Source of the DNA: Amycolatopsis orientalis DSM 43388
Lineage (GTDB): Bacteria > Actinomycetota > Actinomycetes > Mycobacteriales > Pseudonocardiaceae
Direction: 5' to 3'
DNA length: 64,000 bases
Assembly (NCBI RefSeq): GCF_000411975.1
Contig: NZ_ASXG01000058.1
Span: 1-64,000, forward strand
In this document: positions 19,801-28,673 of the stretch, piece after piece
Numbering within the stretch: the stretch's first letter is position 1
Layout: each line of letters opens with the position of its first letter
Made by a program: the position numbers and the translations under genes
The notes under the pieces: model-generated
The model's input: only the letters and a program-made list of their open reading frames with translations
Databases searched by the model: none
Told to the model about the DNA's origin: nothing

Positions 19801-20252
19801 TGCTCGGCGACCTGAAGTCCGCGCAGAACGGGAGCACGGTGTCGGTCGCGACGATCGGCGAGAAGACCGGGTATGTCACCAAGGGAGTCTGGTTCGCCGA
19901 CGTGCAGGAGATCGGCCCGTTCGGTCCGGAAGGCGCGCCCGCCGGGCATTCCAGCTACACGGCGTCGATCGAGACGGCGGGCTTCGACGGTTCGGTGACG
20001 TCGTCGACCGGCGACCCGTACGGCCAGTCGGTGGACCCGAACGGCACCGGCGGCACGCCGCAGCTGGTCAAGCCGGGCGAGACCGCGACCGTCCTGGTGA
20101 CGATCACGCCGTCCGGCGACCGCGGACGGCAGGTGAGCGGGCACTTGAACATCGTGACCGTGCCTTCGCTGCCGACCGGCGTGACCGGCCTGCCGCAGGT
20201 CGGAACCGGTGAGGTGCTGGCGACCCTGCCGTACAGCTACCGCATCGGCTGA
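16845..20252 (+). CDS. Large secreted S8/S53-clan serine protease with sedolisin-like active site
   Basis: This protein of 1135 residues has a signal peptide (cut after about residue 30), an I9-like propeptide (about 42-125), a subtilisin-fold catalytic domain (about 185-515) and a long C-terminal region of Ig-like and beta-sandwich domains. The domain layout recalls subtilases: VKVAFLADNMD, VDVINESLG, and S450 in GGTSESAP. The usual GHGTH histidine motif is absent. In its place is EAFGD, giving E234-x3-D238, and the oxyanion residue is D348 (ASSGDAG) rather than Asn. That E/D/S plus Asp pattern is the sedolisin signature. It probably digests extracellular protein. It is preceded and followed by strong terminators. 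Confidence 0.85.
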   Translation: MGRSSRSVRALVMAATGSLVLAGATQPARAAAPAAAADAAPQSVIVVLADQLPSAPPTKAASDTRRAKATQEQDSVLAKLTGAAPAKVKHFALGNAFSATVTPAQAAQLAHDPAVAQVLPDSKVTLPDAKPGAAAAAPKAGGPSAQSAPNATCPSDPAKPLLEPEALTSIRAYSTNGGKSASDLANGAGVKVAFLADNMDPNYADFIRPDGSHVFSDYQDFSGDGPNTTDAGAEAFGDASSIAAQGVVVHDLSKFVNEKHPLPAGCNIVVKGVAPGASLVGLNVFGKTATNSAVLQAIDYAVTVDHVDVINESLGLNQYPDSSSRNLFQVFNDQAVAAGVTVTASSGDAGTTSTIGSPATDPLVISTGATTDNRLYAQTGYAAFGFSNGKWVSDNISALSSSGITQNGRTIDLVAPGEGNWADCAPAYSECRNFNTVPQPTDLESFGGTSESAPLTAGVAALVIQSYRDSHHGASPTPAQVKQIITSTARDLNLPADEQGAGLLDARAAVEAALTAPGSTGAPAGVSSNISLSADQLTLEGAPGSTQQASVNVTNSGTKPLTVSTGTRTFVPMGTQAQTTAFDSAKLPTFPYFNGTNWAYKKVAFSVPNGAQRLLARMAWQGSPKTVNGQSVTPVVRLTLLAPDGTFVANSRPQGGAATANYANVDVTRPAAGTWTAVLYSASGPAGYTGDVQLATTAQRAVPYGQVSPQILELKPGQTKPVHVSLQTPASGGDADYSITFGSSDGHQTTVSAVLRALIPTKNGPGAFSGTITGGNARAVSPAQTFSYEFDVPRGKRDLDVAVKLQDPGTLLDGVLVDPNGELADVNSNAYLDSATTLKQGTALQLVDANPLPGRWHLVLVVQNPVTGKQLDQPFTGTVGFDQVSASALALPRSASLPAGKAVTVPVTVRNTGIEPIAIGVDARTNARQTLQPQPIQGSTEVDLPELNANAPVYSIPPETSKFTVATSSTVPAQAEIQGSAAGIDVLGDLKSAQNGSTVSVATIGEKTGYVTKGVWFADVQEIGPFGPEGAPAGHSSYTASIETAGFDGSVTSSTGDPYGQSVDPNGTGGTPQLVKPGETATVLVTITPSGDRGRQVSGHLNIVTVPSLPTGVTGLPQVGTGEVLATLPYSYRIG

Positions 20253-20260
20253 CACGTTCG

Positions 20261-20299
20261 GCGAGGGCCTCTTCGGGTTTCCGCCGAAGAGGCCCTCGC
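20261..20299. terminator. 16-bp perfect terminator hairpin
   Basis: The arms 20261-20276 and 20284-20299 (GCGAGGGCCTCTTCGG) are exact inverted repeats around a 7-nt loop, eight bases after the protease stop codon. Confidence 0.85.
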
Positions 20300-20570
20300 T
20301 CAGTCGACCGGGCACACCGCGCATTCGCACTGCCCGGCCCCGCGCTGAGGACCCTGCCGGTTTTCCTTTCCCGTTTCGTTATCCCCGCGCGGTGAAACAA
20401 CTCGCCATTCTGTGGACAACTGTTTCGACGCACCGGCCCTGACCAGGCAAAACGAAACCGTTAAAGTTTATCGTTGAACATCGTCGAACGTTCAGCGAGC
20501 ACGATTCCCAGACCGCCGCCGCGGCTAGCCTTGGTCGGCTGTTTCTTCTCCGCTTCAGTTTGGAGGAATC
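20300..20570 (+). promoter_or_regulatory. Upstream region of the second protease gene
   Basis: No gene is seen here. The part from about 20390 to 20500 is unusually AT-rich and should hold the promoter. It contains the perfect palindrome GAACGTTC (20486-20493) and a nearby TTGAAC, forming a possible operator. The ribosome binding site TGGAGGAA ends two bases before the GTG at 20571. Confidence 0.5.
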
Positions 20571-23500
20571 GTGCTCCCTCGTTCCCCGTGGGCGAGACCA
20601 GCCGCCGCGGCAGCTGGTCTCGTCCTCACCGCCGCCCTGGCGATACCGGGTTCGGCTGCCGCGCAGGAGTCGCGGACGCCCTTGGCGCCCACCGGCTCCG
20701 CCCCGGCCTCGGCGCCGCCGACACCGACCGGGAAATCCCGATCGCGCTGTCGCTGCGGCCGCATGACGAAGCCGGGCTCGACCAGTTCGTCGCCTCGGTC
20801 AGCGATCCGCGTTCTCCGGACTACCGGCACTTCCTGTCCAGCGCGGACTACACGGCCCGCTTCGCCCCACTTCAGTCCGATGTGGACACTGCGAAGGCGT
20901 ATCTGGAGAAGCAGGGCCTGCGAGTCGCCGGCGTTTCGGCCAACCGGCAGGTGATCGACGCGGTCGGAACCGTCGGACAGGTCGAGGCGGCGTTCGGCAC
21001 CCGGCTCGGCGACTACTCCGACTCGGCCGGAGCGCATTTCTACGCCAGGGAATCCGCGCCGAGCGTGCCGTCCTCGCTCGCCGGGATCGTGCGCACGGTG
21101 GCTGGTCTGACGAACCGGCCCGTCGCGCACCGGCTCCGGCCGGCCCCGGCGGCCCGGGCGGCGGTTACACCCCCGAGCAGTTCCGCACCGCCTACAGCAT
21201 GAAGCAGCTTTCCGGTTCCTACGACGGTTCCGGGCAGACGGTCGGGCTGATCGAGTTCGACTCGTTCAAGCAGTCCGACATCGACGCCTGGACGAACTAC
21301 TTCAAGCAGCCCGCGGTCAAACCGCGCGTGGTGCCGGTGGACGGCGGGGTTTCCCAGCCGGGCAGCGGGCAGCTCGAGGTGACGCTGGACATCCAGGCGG
21401 TCGCGGCCACCGCGCCGGGAGCCGCCCAGATCGTCTACGAGGCGCCCAACAACGACAAAGCCTGGGTCGACGAGATGGCCGAAATCGCGAGCGACAACGC
21501 GATCACCGTCCTGTCCGGTTCGTGGCTGCTCGGCGAGAAGTGCGAATCCGACCCGATCGCGGCGTCGCACGACTCCTACACCCAGATGGTCGCCCAAGGC
21601 ATCACCCTGCTGTCGGCCTCCGGGGACTGGGGAGCCACCGGCTGCGGGTACAACGGCGACAACTCCACCGTGCAGGCCGACTATCCGGCCAGCGACCCGC
21701 TGTTCACCGGGGTCGGCGGCACGCAGCTGCGGACGAGCGACAGCGCGGGCAGCTACCAGTCGGAGTCGTGCTGGAACCAGGGCGGCACCGGCAACACGCG
21801 CTCCGGCGGCGGGTACTCGGCGGTCTACAGCAAGCCGGAATGGCAGCCGGGCAGCAGCAAGTACCGTTCGGTGCCCGACGTCGCGCTCGACGCCGACTAC
21901 GGGGCCGGCGCGCTCTCGGTGTACATGAACGGCGGCTGGCAGGACGTCGGCGGAACCAGCCTCTCGTCCCCGCTGTGGGCGGGCTACTTGGCGATGGTCA
22001 ATCAGAAGGCGAAAAGCTCGGGCAAGAGCAACCTCGGCGCCATCAACCCGACGGTGTACTCGATCGCGCAGTCCGCGCAGTACTCCTCGGCCTTCCACGA
22101 CGTCGTCTCCGGCAACAACGGCACCTACGACGCGGGCACCGGCTACGACCTGTGCACCGGCTGGGGTTCCATGCAGGGCGACAACCTCGCCGACCCGCTG
22201 ATCAACGGCACGACGCCGCCCGCGGACAACGACTTCTCCCTCGCCGCGGACCCGGCGTCGGTCAGCGTGGACCCGGGCAAGTCGGTGACCGCCAAGATCG
22301 CCACCAAGGTCGTCAAGGGCAGCGCGCAGAGCGTCGCGCTTTCGGCGAGCGGGCTTCCGTCCGGGGTCACCGCGACGTTCGACCCGTCGTCAGTGACCGC
22401 GGGCGGCACGTCCACTCTCACTCTGGCGGCGGCGTCCTCGGCCTCACCAGGACAGGCGACCGTGACGGTGACCGGAAAAACCTCGGACGCCACGCACACG
22501 ACCCCGGTCACGCTGACCGTCAACGGCTCCGGCCAGGGCGATTTCTCCCTCAGCGTCAACCCGGCTTCGGCGACCGTCAACGCCGGGCAATCCGCCACCG
22601 CCACCGTCTCGACGGCCGCGGTGAACGGCACCGCGCCGTCGGCGGCCCCGAGCGTGATCAACGGGCAGCCGACCACTGTCGCCAAGTATCCGTTCATCAT
22701 TTCCGAGCACCGCACCGGCGGCGTCCGTCCGCAGGAGCAGTCCTGCACCGGCAGCGTGGTCGCCAAACGGGCCGTGCTGATCGCGGCGCACTGCAAGTTC
22801 GCCGACGGCGACCCGAAGTACCTGATCTACGGCCGGGACGACCTGAACGACACCAGCAAGGGCACCCGCGTCGAGATCGCCGAATTCCGGATCCACCCGG
22901 ACTACAGTCCGCAAAGCGACCAGGGCTGGCGCAACGGCAACGACGTGGCGATCATCTTCACCAAGACCGACATCCCGGTCCCGGCGGGCATGACTTACCC
23001 GAAGATCGCGTCGTCGGCCGACGATCTGCCGCTGGGCGCCCAGGGCACGGCGATCGGCTACGGCAAGACCGACGCCAACGACGCCGGCAAGAACACCCAG
23101 CTGCGCGAGGTCGTGCTGCCCACAGTGGACGGTTCGAAGTGCAGCAGCATCGATTCTTCGGCGTTCAAGCCGGAGTACATGTTCTGCGACGGCTACGGCG
23201 ACGGCAGCAAGGGCCTGTGCCAAGGCGACTCGGGCGGCCCGTATTACTACCACGGCAAGATCTACGGCGTCTTCTCCTGGCTGCGCACCGACTGCGCGTC
23301 CTACAACGCGCACGGCAAGCTGTGGGGTTCGATGGGCGACTGGGCCAACCAGCAGATCGGCGGGGCGCCTCCGGGCGGGGACATCGCCTTGTCCGCGAGC
23401 GGATTGCCCGCCGGGGCGAGCGCGACCTTCGATCCGGCGTCGGTCAACGCGGGCGGTTCGGCGAAGCTGACCATCGCCACCAGCGCCTCGACCGCGCCGG

Positions 23501-23847
23501 GCACCTACCAGGTGACGATCACCGGCAAGAGCGCGACGGCGAGCCACGACACCACGTTCACGCTCACCGTCCAGGGCGGCTCGTCCGGTCCGGTCACCGT
23601 GACCGACCCGGGCTTCCAGTTCGTGCCGCACGGCACCCCGGTGCGCCTGGAGATGCACGCCTCCGGCGGCACCGGCAGCTACGCCTGGAGCGCCGACGGC
23701 CTGCCCGCCGGGCTGACCATCGACCGCGCCACCGGCGTGATCTCCGGAAACCCGCAGACCACCTCCGGACTGCGGAATTCGACGATCACCGCCACCGACA
23801 CCGCCGGCACGACCGGCAAGGTGCAGGTCTCCTGGTTCGTCTACTGA
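20571..23847 (+). CDS. Secreted sedolisin (S53) with inserted trypsin-like (S1) domain; two apparent frameshifts
   Basis: The order is: signal peptide (GTG at 20571 with GGAGGAA), pro-kumamolisin domain, S53 catalytic domain, Ig-like repeat, a second Ig-like repeat interrupted by a complete S1 protease domain (about 22630-23379), and a He_PIG-like C-terminal domain. S53 residues: EVTLD (codons at 21376 and 21388), oxyanion Asp in SASGDWG (21625), Ser in GGTSLSSP (21958), and a Ca-site-like DAGTGYDLCTGWG. S1 residues: AAHC (His), NGNDVAII (Asp), QGDSGGP (Ser). The reading frame changes between 20665 and 20725 and again between 21120 and 21160; both are cured by one extra base. The restored product is about 1092 residues. 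Confidence 0.8.
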
Positions 23848-23866
23848 CCGGGTGAGGGAGGGCCGG

Positions 23867-23898
23867 CCGGCGGTTCCCGGGCGCGCGGGAACCGCCGG
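23867..23898. terminator. 12-bp bidirectional terminator hairpin
   Basis: The arms 23867-23878 and 23887-23898 (CCGGCGGTTCCC) are exact inverted repeats with an 8-nt loop. It lies between the convergent protease and XRE genes; the right arm directly touches the XRE stop codon. Confidence 0.75.
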
Positions 23899-24825
23899 TC
23901 AAGCCCATTCCCAGGCCAGGCCCGCGATGCCCGGCCGGACGTCGGTCAGCACCAGGTGCGCGGTCCGGGAAGCGCCGATCCACAGCGGCGGACCGGGACG
24001 GCGCGGCGCCTGCAAGCTGTTCTGCCGGAACGGGACGCAGGTGGCCGGCGGGGCCCCGGCGAACTCCGCCTGCAGCAGGTACTGCCGCACCGGGCGGGTG
24101 AACCGGTGGTGGTAGAAGGTCAGCTCCGGTCCCGGCGGATAGACCGCGGTGTACTCGAGCACGCTGCGCTCGCCCGCCGCGAGCCGCTGGTCCAGCAGCA
24201 GCTCGCAGACCGTCGCCCCGGCTTCCGGATCGACCCGGACCCGGCCGGGACGGCAGTACCGCACCTCGGCGGGCAGCGCCGGAGCCGACTGCTCGGCCCA
24301 CAGGAACACCACGCACCGGTCCACCCGGTCGGCGGTGGCCTCCACGACCAGCCGGGTGCGCACCTCGGTCAGCGTCCGGTGTTCGTCCACCCGCAGGTGC
24401 TCGTGCACGTCGAGGCGGCGCAGCAGGTTGTCCGGCGGCAGGTCGAGCTCCGCCAGCAGCGGACGATGCGCCGGCCACAGCCGCGTGCGGTCGATGGCCT
24501 CCGGTTCCGCCGCCGCTCCCCTGCCCCGCGGCCGGGGCGGGCCGAGCAGCGAAACCAGCGATTCCGGCGGCAGGCCGAGCACCGCTTCCAGGGCCCGGAC
24601 CGCGCGCAGCGATTCGGCCCGTTCCGGACGGCTGCGGCCGTGGCGCCAGTAGCTCAGCGCCGCCCGGCTGACCCGCACCCCCTGTCCGGCGAGCCGCCGC
24701 CGGACCTGTTCGAGGCTCAGCCCCCGGGTGTTCAGCGCGTGGTCGAGCACCTGCGCGAACGTGCCGTGCCGCAGGAGGCTGCGCAACTGCCGGTCGGCCG
24801 GCAGCACCGGAGCGATCTCGGTCAT
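23899..24825 (-). CDS. XRE-type helix-turn-helix protein
   Basis: This 308-residue protein has an N-terminal Cro/CI-like helix-turn-helix at about 20-95 (LEQVRRRLAGQGVRVSRAALSYWRHGRSRP). The remaining 200 residues form a beta-rich domain of unknown function (VRTRLVVEATADRVDRCVVFLW, LEYTAVYPPGPE) with no membrane segment. This architecture occurs in many actinomycetes as orphan regulators. The ATG at 24825 follows GGGAG. No target can be assigned. Confidence 0.8.
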   Translation of the reverse strand: MTEIAPVLPADRQLRSLLRHGTFAQVLDHALNTRGLSLEQVRRRLAGQGVRVSRAALSYWRHGRSRPERAESLRAVRALEAVLGLPPESLVSLLGPPRPRGRGAAAEPEAIDRTRLWPAHRPLLAELDLPPDNLLRRLDVHEHLRVDEHRTLTEVRTRLVVEATADRVDRCVVFLWAEQSAPALPAEVRYCRPGRVRVDPEAGATVCELLLDQRLAAGERSVLEYTAVYPPGPELTFYHHRFTRPVRQYLLQAEFAGAPPATCVPFRQNSLQAPRRPGPPLWIGASRTAHLVLTDVRPGIAGLAWEWA

Positions 24826-24899
24826 CGCCGCTCCCTTCGGGCGATCTTCGCTCCACTATCTGCCGCGGCGCCGTCCCTGTCCACCGACCTCGGAAGGGT

Positions 24900-25994
24900 T
24901 TACGCGGACTCCGCCGACGGCTCCCGCCGGTCTTCCCCGGGACCGGCGGGGACCGGGCTCGTCGCGGCGGCGTGGCAGGCGCCGAAGCCCTCCGCGCGCA
25001 GCACGATCTGTCCATTGTGGACGCGGATCGCCGTCTCGGTCGCGTCGCTCACCGCGGAAACTCCCGCCGCGGCGGCCACCGCACCGGTCTCGTCCACGAG
25101 CACGCGGACGTCCGGCCACGCCGATTCCGGGCACGACCGGTTCAGCAGGCCGCGCAGGTCCGCCAGCACCAGATTCGTCAACGGCGCCAACTCGCCCGGC
25201 TGACCCGTCACCACGACCAGCGTGACGTCCTCGGCCGCCCGCAAGGCTTCCTCCACCGCGGACAGCCGGTGCAGGCCGAGCACCGCGACCACTCCGTCGC
25301 CGTCGATGCGCACCGGCCGCGCGCGCAGGGCGTCGAAAACTTCCGGCGGAGACCAGGGTTCCCCGGCCGCCCGCGCTTGCGGCACGATCGGCGGCTCCGG
25401 CCAGGTGTCGCTTAATCCTAGAGAGGGCAACGCTTCGCACGCGCGCACGACGTTGAACGGCTCCCCGAAACCGGGTGCCGCCGCGGCGAGCTGACTCGCG
25501 CCGTGCAGCATCGTCAACGCCCCCTCGGCCACCCGCACCAGCCGTCCAGACGATGGCGAAAGCCGTTCCAGCGCCAGGCCGAGCACGATCGCGTCGAACC
25601 GCAGCAGCTGCGCGTAGGGCCGGTGGGTGAGTTCGTCGGCGAGGATCTCCGGCAGCAGGTCGACGCCGAGCCGCGCGTCCGGGTCGGTGGCCAGCGGCAG
25701 CCGGGCGACCCAGGCGCGAGCGAACGCGCCCAGCGCTTCCGCGGACGTCAGGCCGGGATCCGGCTCGGGCGGCTGGGCGGCGAACCGCTCCGCTTCGGCG
25801 GCGAGGACGGCGAAGTAGAGCGCGCGTTTGCCGGGGAAGTTGGAGTAGACCGCGCCCCGGGTCAGCTCGGCGCGTTCGGCGATGACGTCGATCTTGGCGT
25901 CGCGGAACCCGCGCTCGGTGAACTCCTCGCGCGCGGCGGCGAGCACCTTCGCCCGGTTGCGCTCCTGCGTCTGCGCCCTGGTGAGCCGCGCCAT
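24900..25994 (-). CDS. TetR regulator with extra C-terminal domain
   Basis: The protein has 364 residues, against about 200 for a usual TetR. Residues 8-60 are the TetR helix-turn-helix (VLAAAREEFTERGF, AELTRGAVYSNFPGKRAL). Residues 60-205 form the ligand domain. Residues about 215-345 form an additional alpha/beta domain (VTLVVVTGQPGEL, VRVLVDETGAVAAAAGV, GQIVLRAEGFGA) whose strand order recalls thioredoxin-like folds but which lacks CxxC. The stop codon is TAA, uncommon at this GC. It is divergent from a P450 gene, which is its likely target. The ATG at 25994 follows GGAGGACT. Confidence 0.85.
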   Translation of the reverse strand: MARLTRAQTQERNRAKVLAAAREEFTERGFRDAKIDVIAERAELTRGAVYSNFPGKRALYFAVLAAEAERFAAQPPEPDPGLTSAEALGAFARAWVARLPLATDPDARLGVDLLPEILADELTHRPYAQLLRFDAIVLGLALERLSPSSGRLVRVAEGALTMLHGASQLAAAAPGFGEPFNVVRACEALPSLGLSDTWPEPPIVPQARAAGEPWSPPEVFDALRARPVRIDGDGVVAVLGLHRLSAVEEALRAAEDVTLVVVTGQPGELAPLTNLVLADLRGLLNRSCPESAWPDVRVLVDETGAVAAAAGVSAVSDATETAIRVHNGQIVLRAEGFGACHAAATSPVPAGPGEDRREPSAESA

Positions 25995-26034
25995 CGTGAG
26001 TCCTCCCGGTCCGCCTTCCTTGCCAAGATATCCC

Positions 26035-26058
26035 CATCATTCATATGATGAGATCATC
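26035..26058. promoter_or_regulatory. Overlapping palindromes, predicted TetR operator
   Basis: CATCAT-TCAT-ATGATG (26035-26050) and GATGA-GA-TCATC (26047-26058) are two perfect overlapping dyads in the 89-bp gap between the TetR gene and the P450 gene. This is the expected place for autoregulation and P450 control. Confidence 0.6.
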
Positions 26059-26083
26059 TGAAATGACCATCTGGAGGTCTTCC

Positions 26084-27217
26084 GTGTCCCCCGTCCCCGA
26101 ACTCGACCTGACCGATCCGGCCGTCACGAGCGACCCGTTCGCCGCCTACGGAGCCGCCCGCGAGCAGGGCCCGCTGGCCCGGCTGACCGGCCCCGGCTTC
26201 CCGCCGATGTGGGTGCTGACGCGGCACGCCGAAGCCCGCGCGATGCTGACCGACCCGCGGTTCGCCTTGAGCGAGGCGAGTTACCAGCGGCCGGATGTCC
26301 CCGAGCACTGCCGGCCTTACCTGCGGACCATGCAGGAGATGGAAGGAGCCGAACACGCCCGGCTGCGCCGTCTCGCCACGCCGGCGTTCGCCGCCCGGCG
26401 CGCGCTGGACTTCCGTCCGGAGATCGAGAAAATCGTCGCCCGCTACCTCGACGCGCTGCCCGCGGAAGACCCGGTCGACCTGCTGGCCGAGTTCGCCCGG
26501 CCGCTGCCGATGGAGGTCATCTGCGCGCTCGTCGGCGTGCCGGAGGCCGAACGGCCGCGCTGGCACCAGTACGGCGCGGCGGTCGTCCAGGTGTCCGGCG
26601 ACGAATTCGCCACCGCCGTGCCCGGAATCATCGACAGCTCGCGGTCGCTGGTCGCGCATCCGGACAGCGCGCTGCTGGCACATCTGACGAGTGCGGGCTT
26701 GTCCGAAACGGAAGCCGTCGCGCTCGTCTGGCAGCTCGTGCTGGCCGGGCAGACTCCGGCGAATTTCCTCGCCAATTCCGTGGAGACCCTGCTGTCGCAC
26801 CCGGGTCAGCTCGAAGTGCTGCGCGCGGAACCGGAACTGTGGCCGGGCGCGGTCGAGGAATTGACGCGCTGCGGTTCGCAGCTGCTGACGATTCCCCGCC
26901 GGGCGACCGAAGACCTCGAGTTGCACGGCGTGCGGATCCGCGCGGGCGAGCCGGTGACCGCGTCGATCGCCGCGGCGAACCGGGACCCGCGCGTCTTCGC
27001 CGATCCGGACCGCTTCGACGTCCGCCGCTCGGCGGGCGCGCACCTCGGTTTCGCGCACGGGCCGCATTTCTGCCTCGGCGCGTCGTTCGCGAGGGTGCAG
27101 GCGGAGGTGGCGCTGACCGCGCTGCTGGAGAGGTTCCCCGGACTGCGGGTGCTCGAGGCGAAGCGGGTGCCCGATCCCGGGACGTGGCGGCTCGCCGGGC
27201 TGACGGTCGCGCGGTGA
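26084..27217 (+). CDS. Cytochrome P450 lacking the I-helix acid-alcohol pair
   Basis: This 377-residue P450 has the heme segment FAHGPHFCLGASFAR with Cys330 and ExxR at 259-262 (ELTR). The I-helix reads AGQTPA at 221-226, so the usual Asp/Glu-Thr pair used for oxygen activation is replaced by Thr-Pro. Known P450s without this threonine rely on substrate-assisted proton delivery or carry out unusual reactions. The GTG at 26084 follows GGAGG by six bases. It is under the divergent TetR. No redox partner is nearby. Confidence 0.9.
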   Translation: MSPVPELDLTDPAVTSDPFAAYGAAREQGPLARLTGPGFPPMWVLTRHAEARAMLTDPRFALSEASYQRPDVPEHCRPYLRTMQEMEGAEHARLRRLATPAFAARRALDFRPEIEKIVARYLDALPAEDPVDLLAEFARPLPMEVICALVGVPEAERPRWHQYGAAVVQVSGDEFATAVPGIIDSSRSLVAHPDSALLAHLTSAGLSETEAVALVWQLVLAGQTPANFLANSVETLLSHPGQLEVLRAEPELWPGAVEELTRCGSQLLTIPRRATEDLELHGVRIRAGEPVTASIAAANRDPRVFADPDRFDVRRSAGAHLGFAHGPHFCLGASFARVQAEVALTALLERFPGLRVLEAKRVPDPGTWRLAGLTVAR

Positions 27218-27305
27218 GGCCCTCGATCGGGTGAGGTCCCGGCGGCGCGGCCCGCGTCCGGCTACCGTTTCGCCAGGTCAGCACGACACCCCCGGGAGGC
27301 ACCCG

Positions 27306-27899
27306 ATGTCCACGCCCATTCCGCCCGTCCTCGGCTTCGCGGTCATCGACCCGCGGCGCGCGTGGCCGCTCGTGCTCACGCGCGGGATCCTGGGCGTCCT
27401 GTTCGGCGTGCTGGCGCTGGTGTGGCCGGGGATCACCGTGCTGGCGCTGGCTTTCCTGTTCGGGATCTACGTGCTGATCGACGCGGTCGGCGCGCTCCTG
27501 CAGGCGTTCCGGCCGGGCGACGGCGCGCACCGGATCGCGTACGCGCTGCTCGGCGTGCTGGGCCTGATCGCCGGGATCATGACGCTCGTGTGGCCCGGGG
27601 TGACCGTGCTGGTGCTGGCGACGCTGGTCGGGGCGTGGGCGGTGGTCACCGGGATCATGGAAATCGCCGCCGCGATCCGGCTGCGCAAGCAGATCACCGG
27701 CGAGGCGTTCCTGATCGTCGCCGGCGCGCTTTCGGTGGTCGCCGGGGTGCTGGTGCTGTTCCACCCGATCGCGGGCGCGTACGGCGTCGCGCTGCTGATC
27801 GGGATTTACGCGGTCGTTTACGGGGTAACCCTGGTGGTCCTGTCGTTCCGGCTGCGTTCGCTGGCGAAGTCCGCCGACCCAGCGGAGCAGCCCAACTAG
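27306..27899 (+). CDS. HdeD/DUF308 family membrane protein
   Basis: This 197-residue protein has six hydrophobic segments arranged as three pairs, with the repeated motif VWPGITVLALA / VWPGVTVLVLA typical of HdeD-like DUF308 proteins (acid-resistance membrane family in enterobacteria). Its function in actinomycetes is unknown. The ATG at 27306 follows GGGAGG. Confidence 0.85.
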   Translation: MSTPIPPVLGFAVIDPRRAWPLVLTRGILGVLFGVLALVWPGITVLALAFLFGIYVLIDAVGALLQAFRPGDGAHRIAYALLGVLGLIAGIMTLVWPGVTVLVLATLVGAWAVVTGIMEIAAAIRLRKQITGEAFLIVAGALSVVAGVLVLFHPIAGAYGVALLIGIYAVVYGVTLVVLSFRLRSLAKSADPAEQPN

Positions 27900-27944
27900 C
27901 GGGACAATCGGCAGCGACCGGTTTCGCGACGGAAGGACCGCCCG

Positions 27945-28490
27945 ATGGTGCAGCAGTACCCCGGCAATTACGGGGAGGACACCCGGCCAGGCATCGACGC
28001 CGCCAGGTTGTGGGCAGGCGGAGTGGCCACCGCGATCGTGGCGGCGCTCGTCGCGGTGGTGGGCCTGCTGATCGCGCGAGGCATCTTCGATGTGCCGGTA
28101 CTCGCCCCGAAGGGCGACGGCCTGTGGGGCAAGGCGAGCACGCCGACGTACGCCGTCTCGGCCGCGGCAGTCGCGTTGCTGGCGACCGGGCTGATGCACC
28201 TGCTGAGCGTGGCGACCCCCGCGCCGGGGCAGTTCTTCGGCTGGATCATGGTGCTGGTGACGGCCATCGCCGTGGTCCTTCCGCTCACCCTGACGGTGGG
28301 GATGGAAGCGAAAATCGCGACGGCGGCGATCAACCTGGTGATCGGGTTGGTGATCGCTTCGCTGGTGAGCAGCATGGCGGCGAGCGCGCGGACGTTGCAC
28401 CGGAGGAAGCGGAGCAGCCGGTCGGACCAGCAGCCGCCTCCGCCTACGCGGCAGTGGCCGGAGGGGCCGACTACTTATTACGACCGCTGA
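27945..28490 (+). CDS. Four-helix membrane protein, DUF6069-like
   Basis: This 181-residue protein has four hydrophobic segments (about 22-48, 68-92, 97-120, 124-145). The family-like stretch LWAGGVATAIVAALVAVVG is followed by a polar loop and a basic, Pro/Gln-rich cytoplasmic tail ending in TTYYDR. It resembles the DUF6069 family of actinobacteria, function unknown. GGAAGG precedes the ATG by eight bases. The gene follows the DUF308 gene by 45 bp and may be co-transcribed. Confidence 0.75.
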   Translation: MVQQYPGNYGEDTRPGIDAARLWAGGVATAIVAALVAVVGLLIARGIFDVPVLAPKGDGLWGKASTPTYAVSAAAVALLATGLMHLLSVATPAPGQFFGWIMVLVTAIAVVLPLTLTVGMEAKIATAAINLVIGLVIASLVSSMAASARTLHRRKRSSRSDQQPPPPTRQWPEGPTTYYDR

Positions 28491-28673
28491 GTCGTTCCGG
28501 GATCTCGCGAACCATCCGGACGGCGGATCGGATTCCACCCCGATTGCCGCTTTCTTCCGCCGGCCGAAGGCCGATCATGGAGGAATGGCCGGCCCCGGCC
28601 CGAACGACCGGGACGATTCCCGCACAGAGGCGGCATGATCGGCAGCACAAGCCGTCGTCCTGAGCGCACGAAA

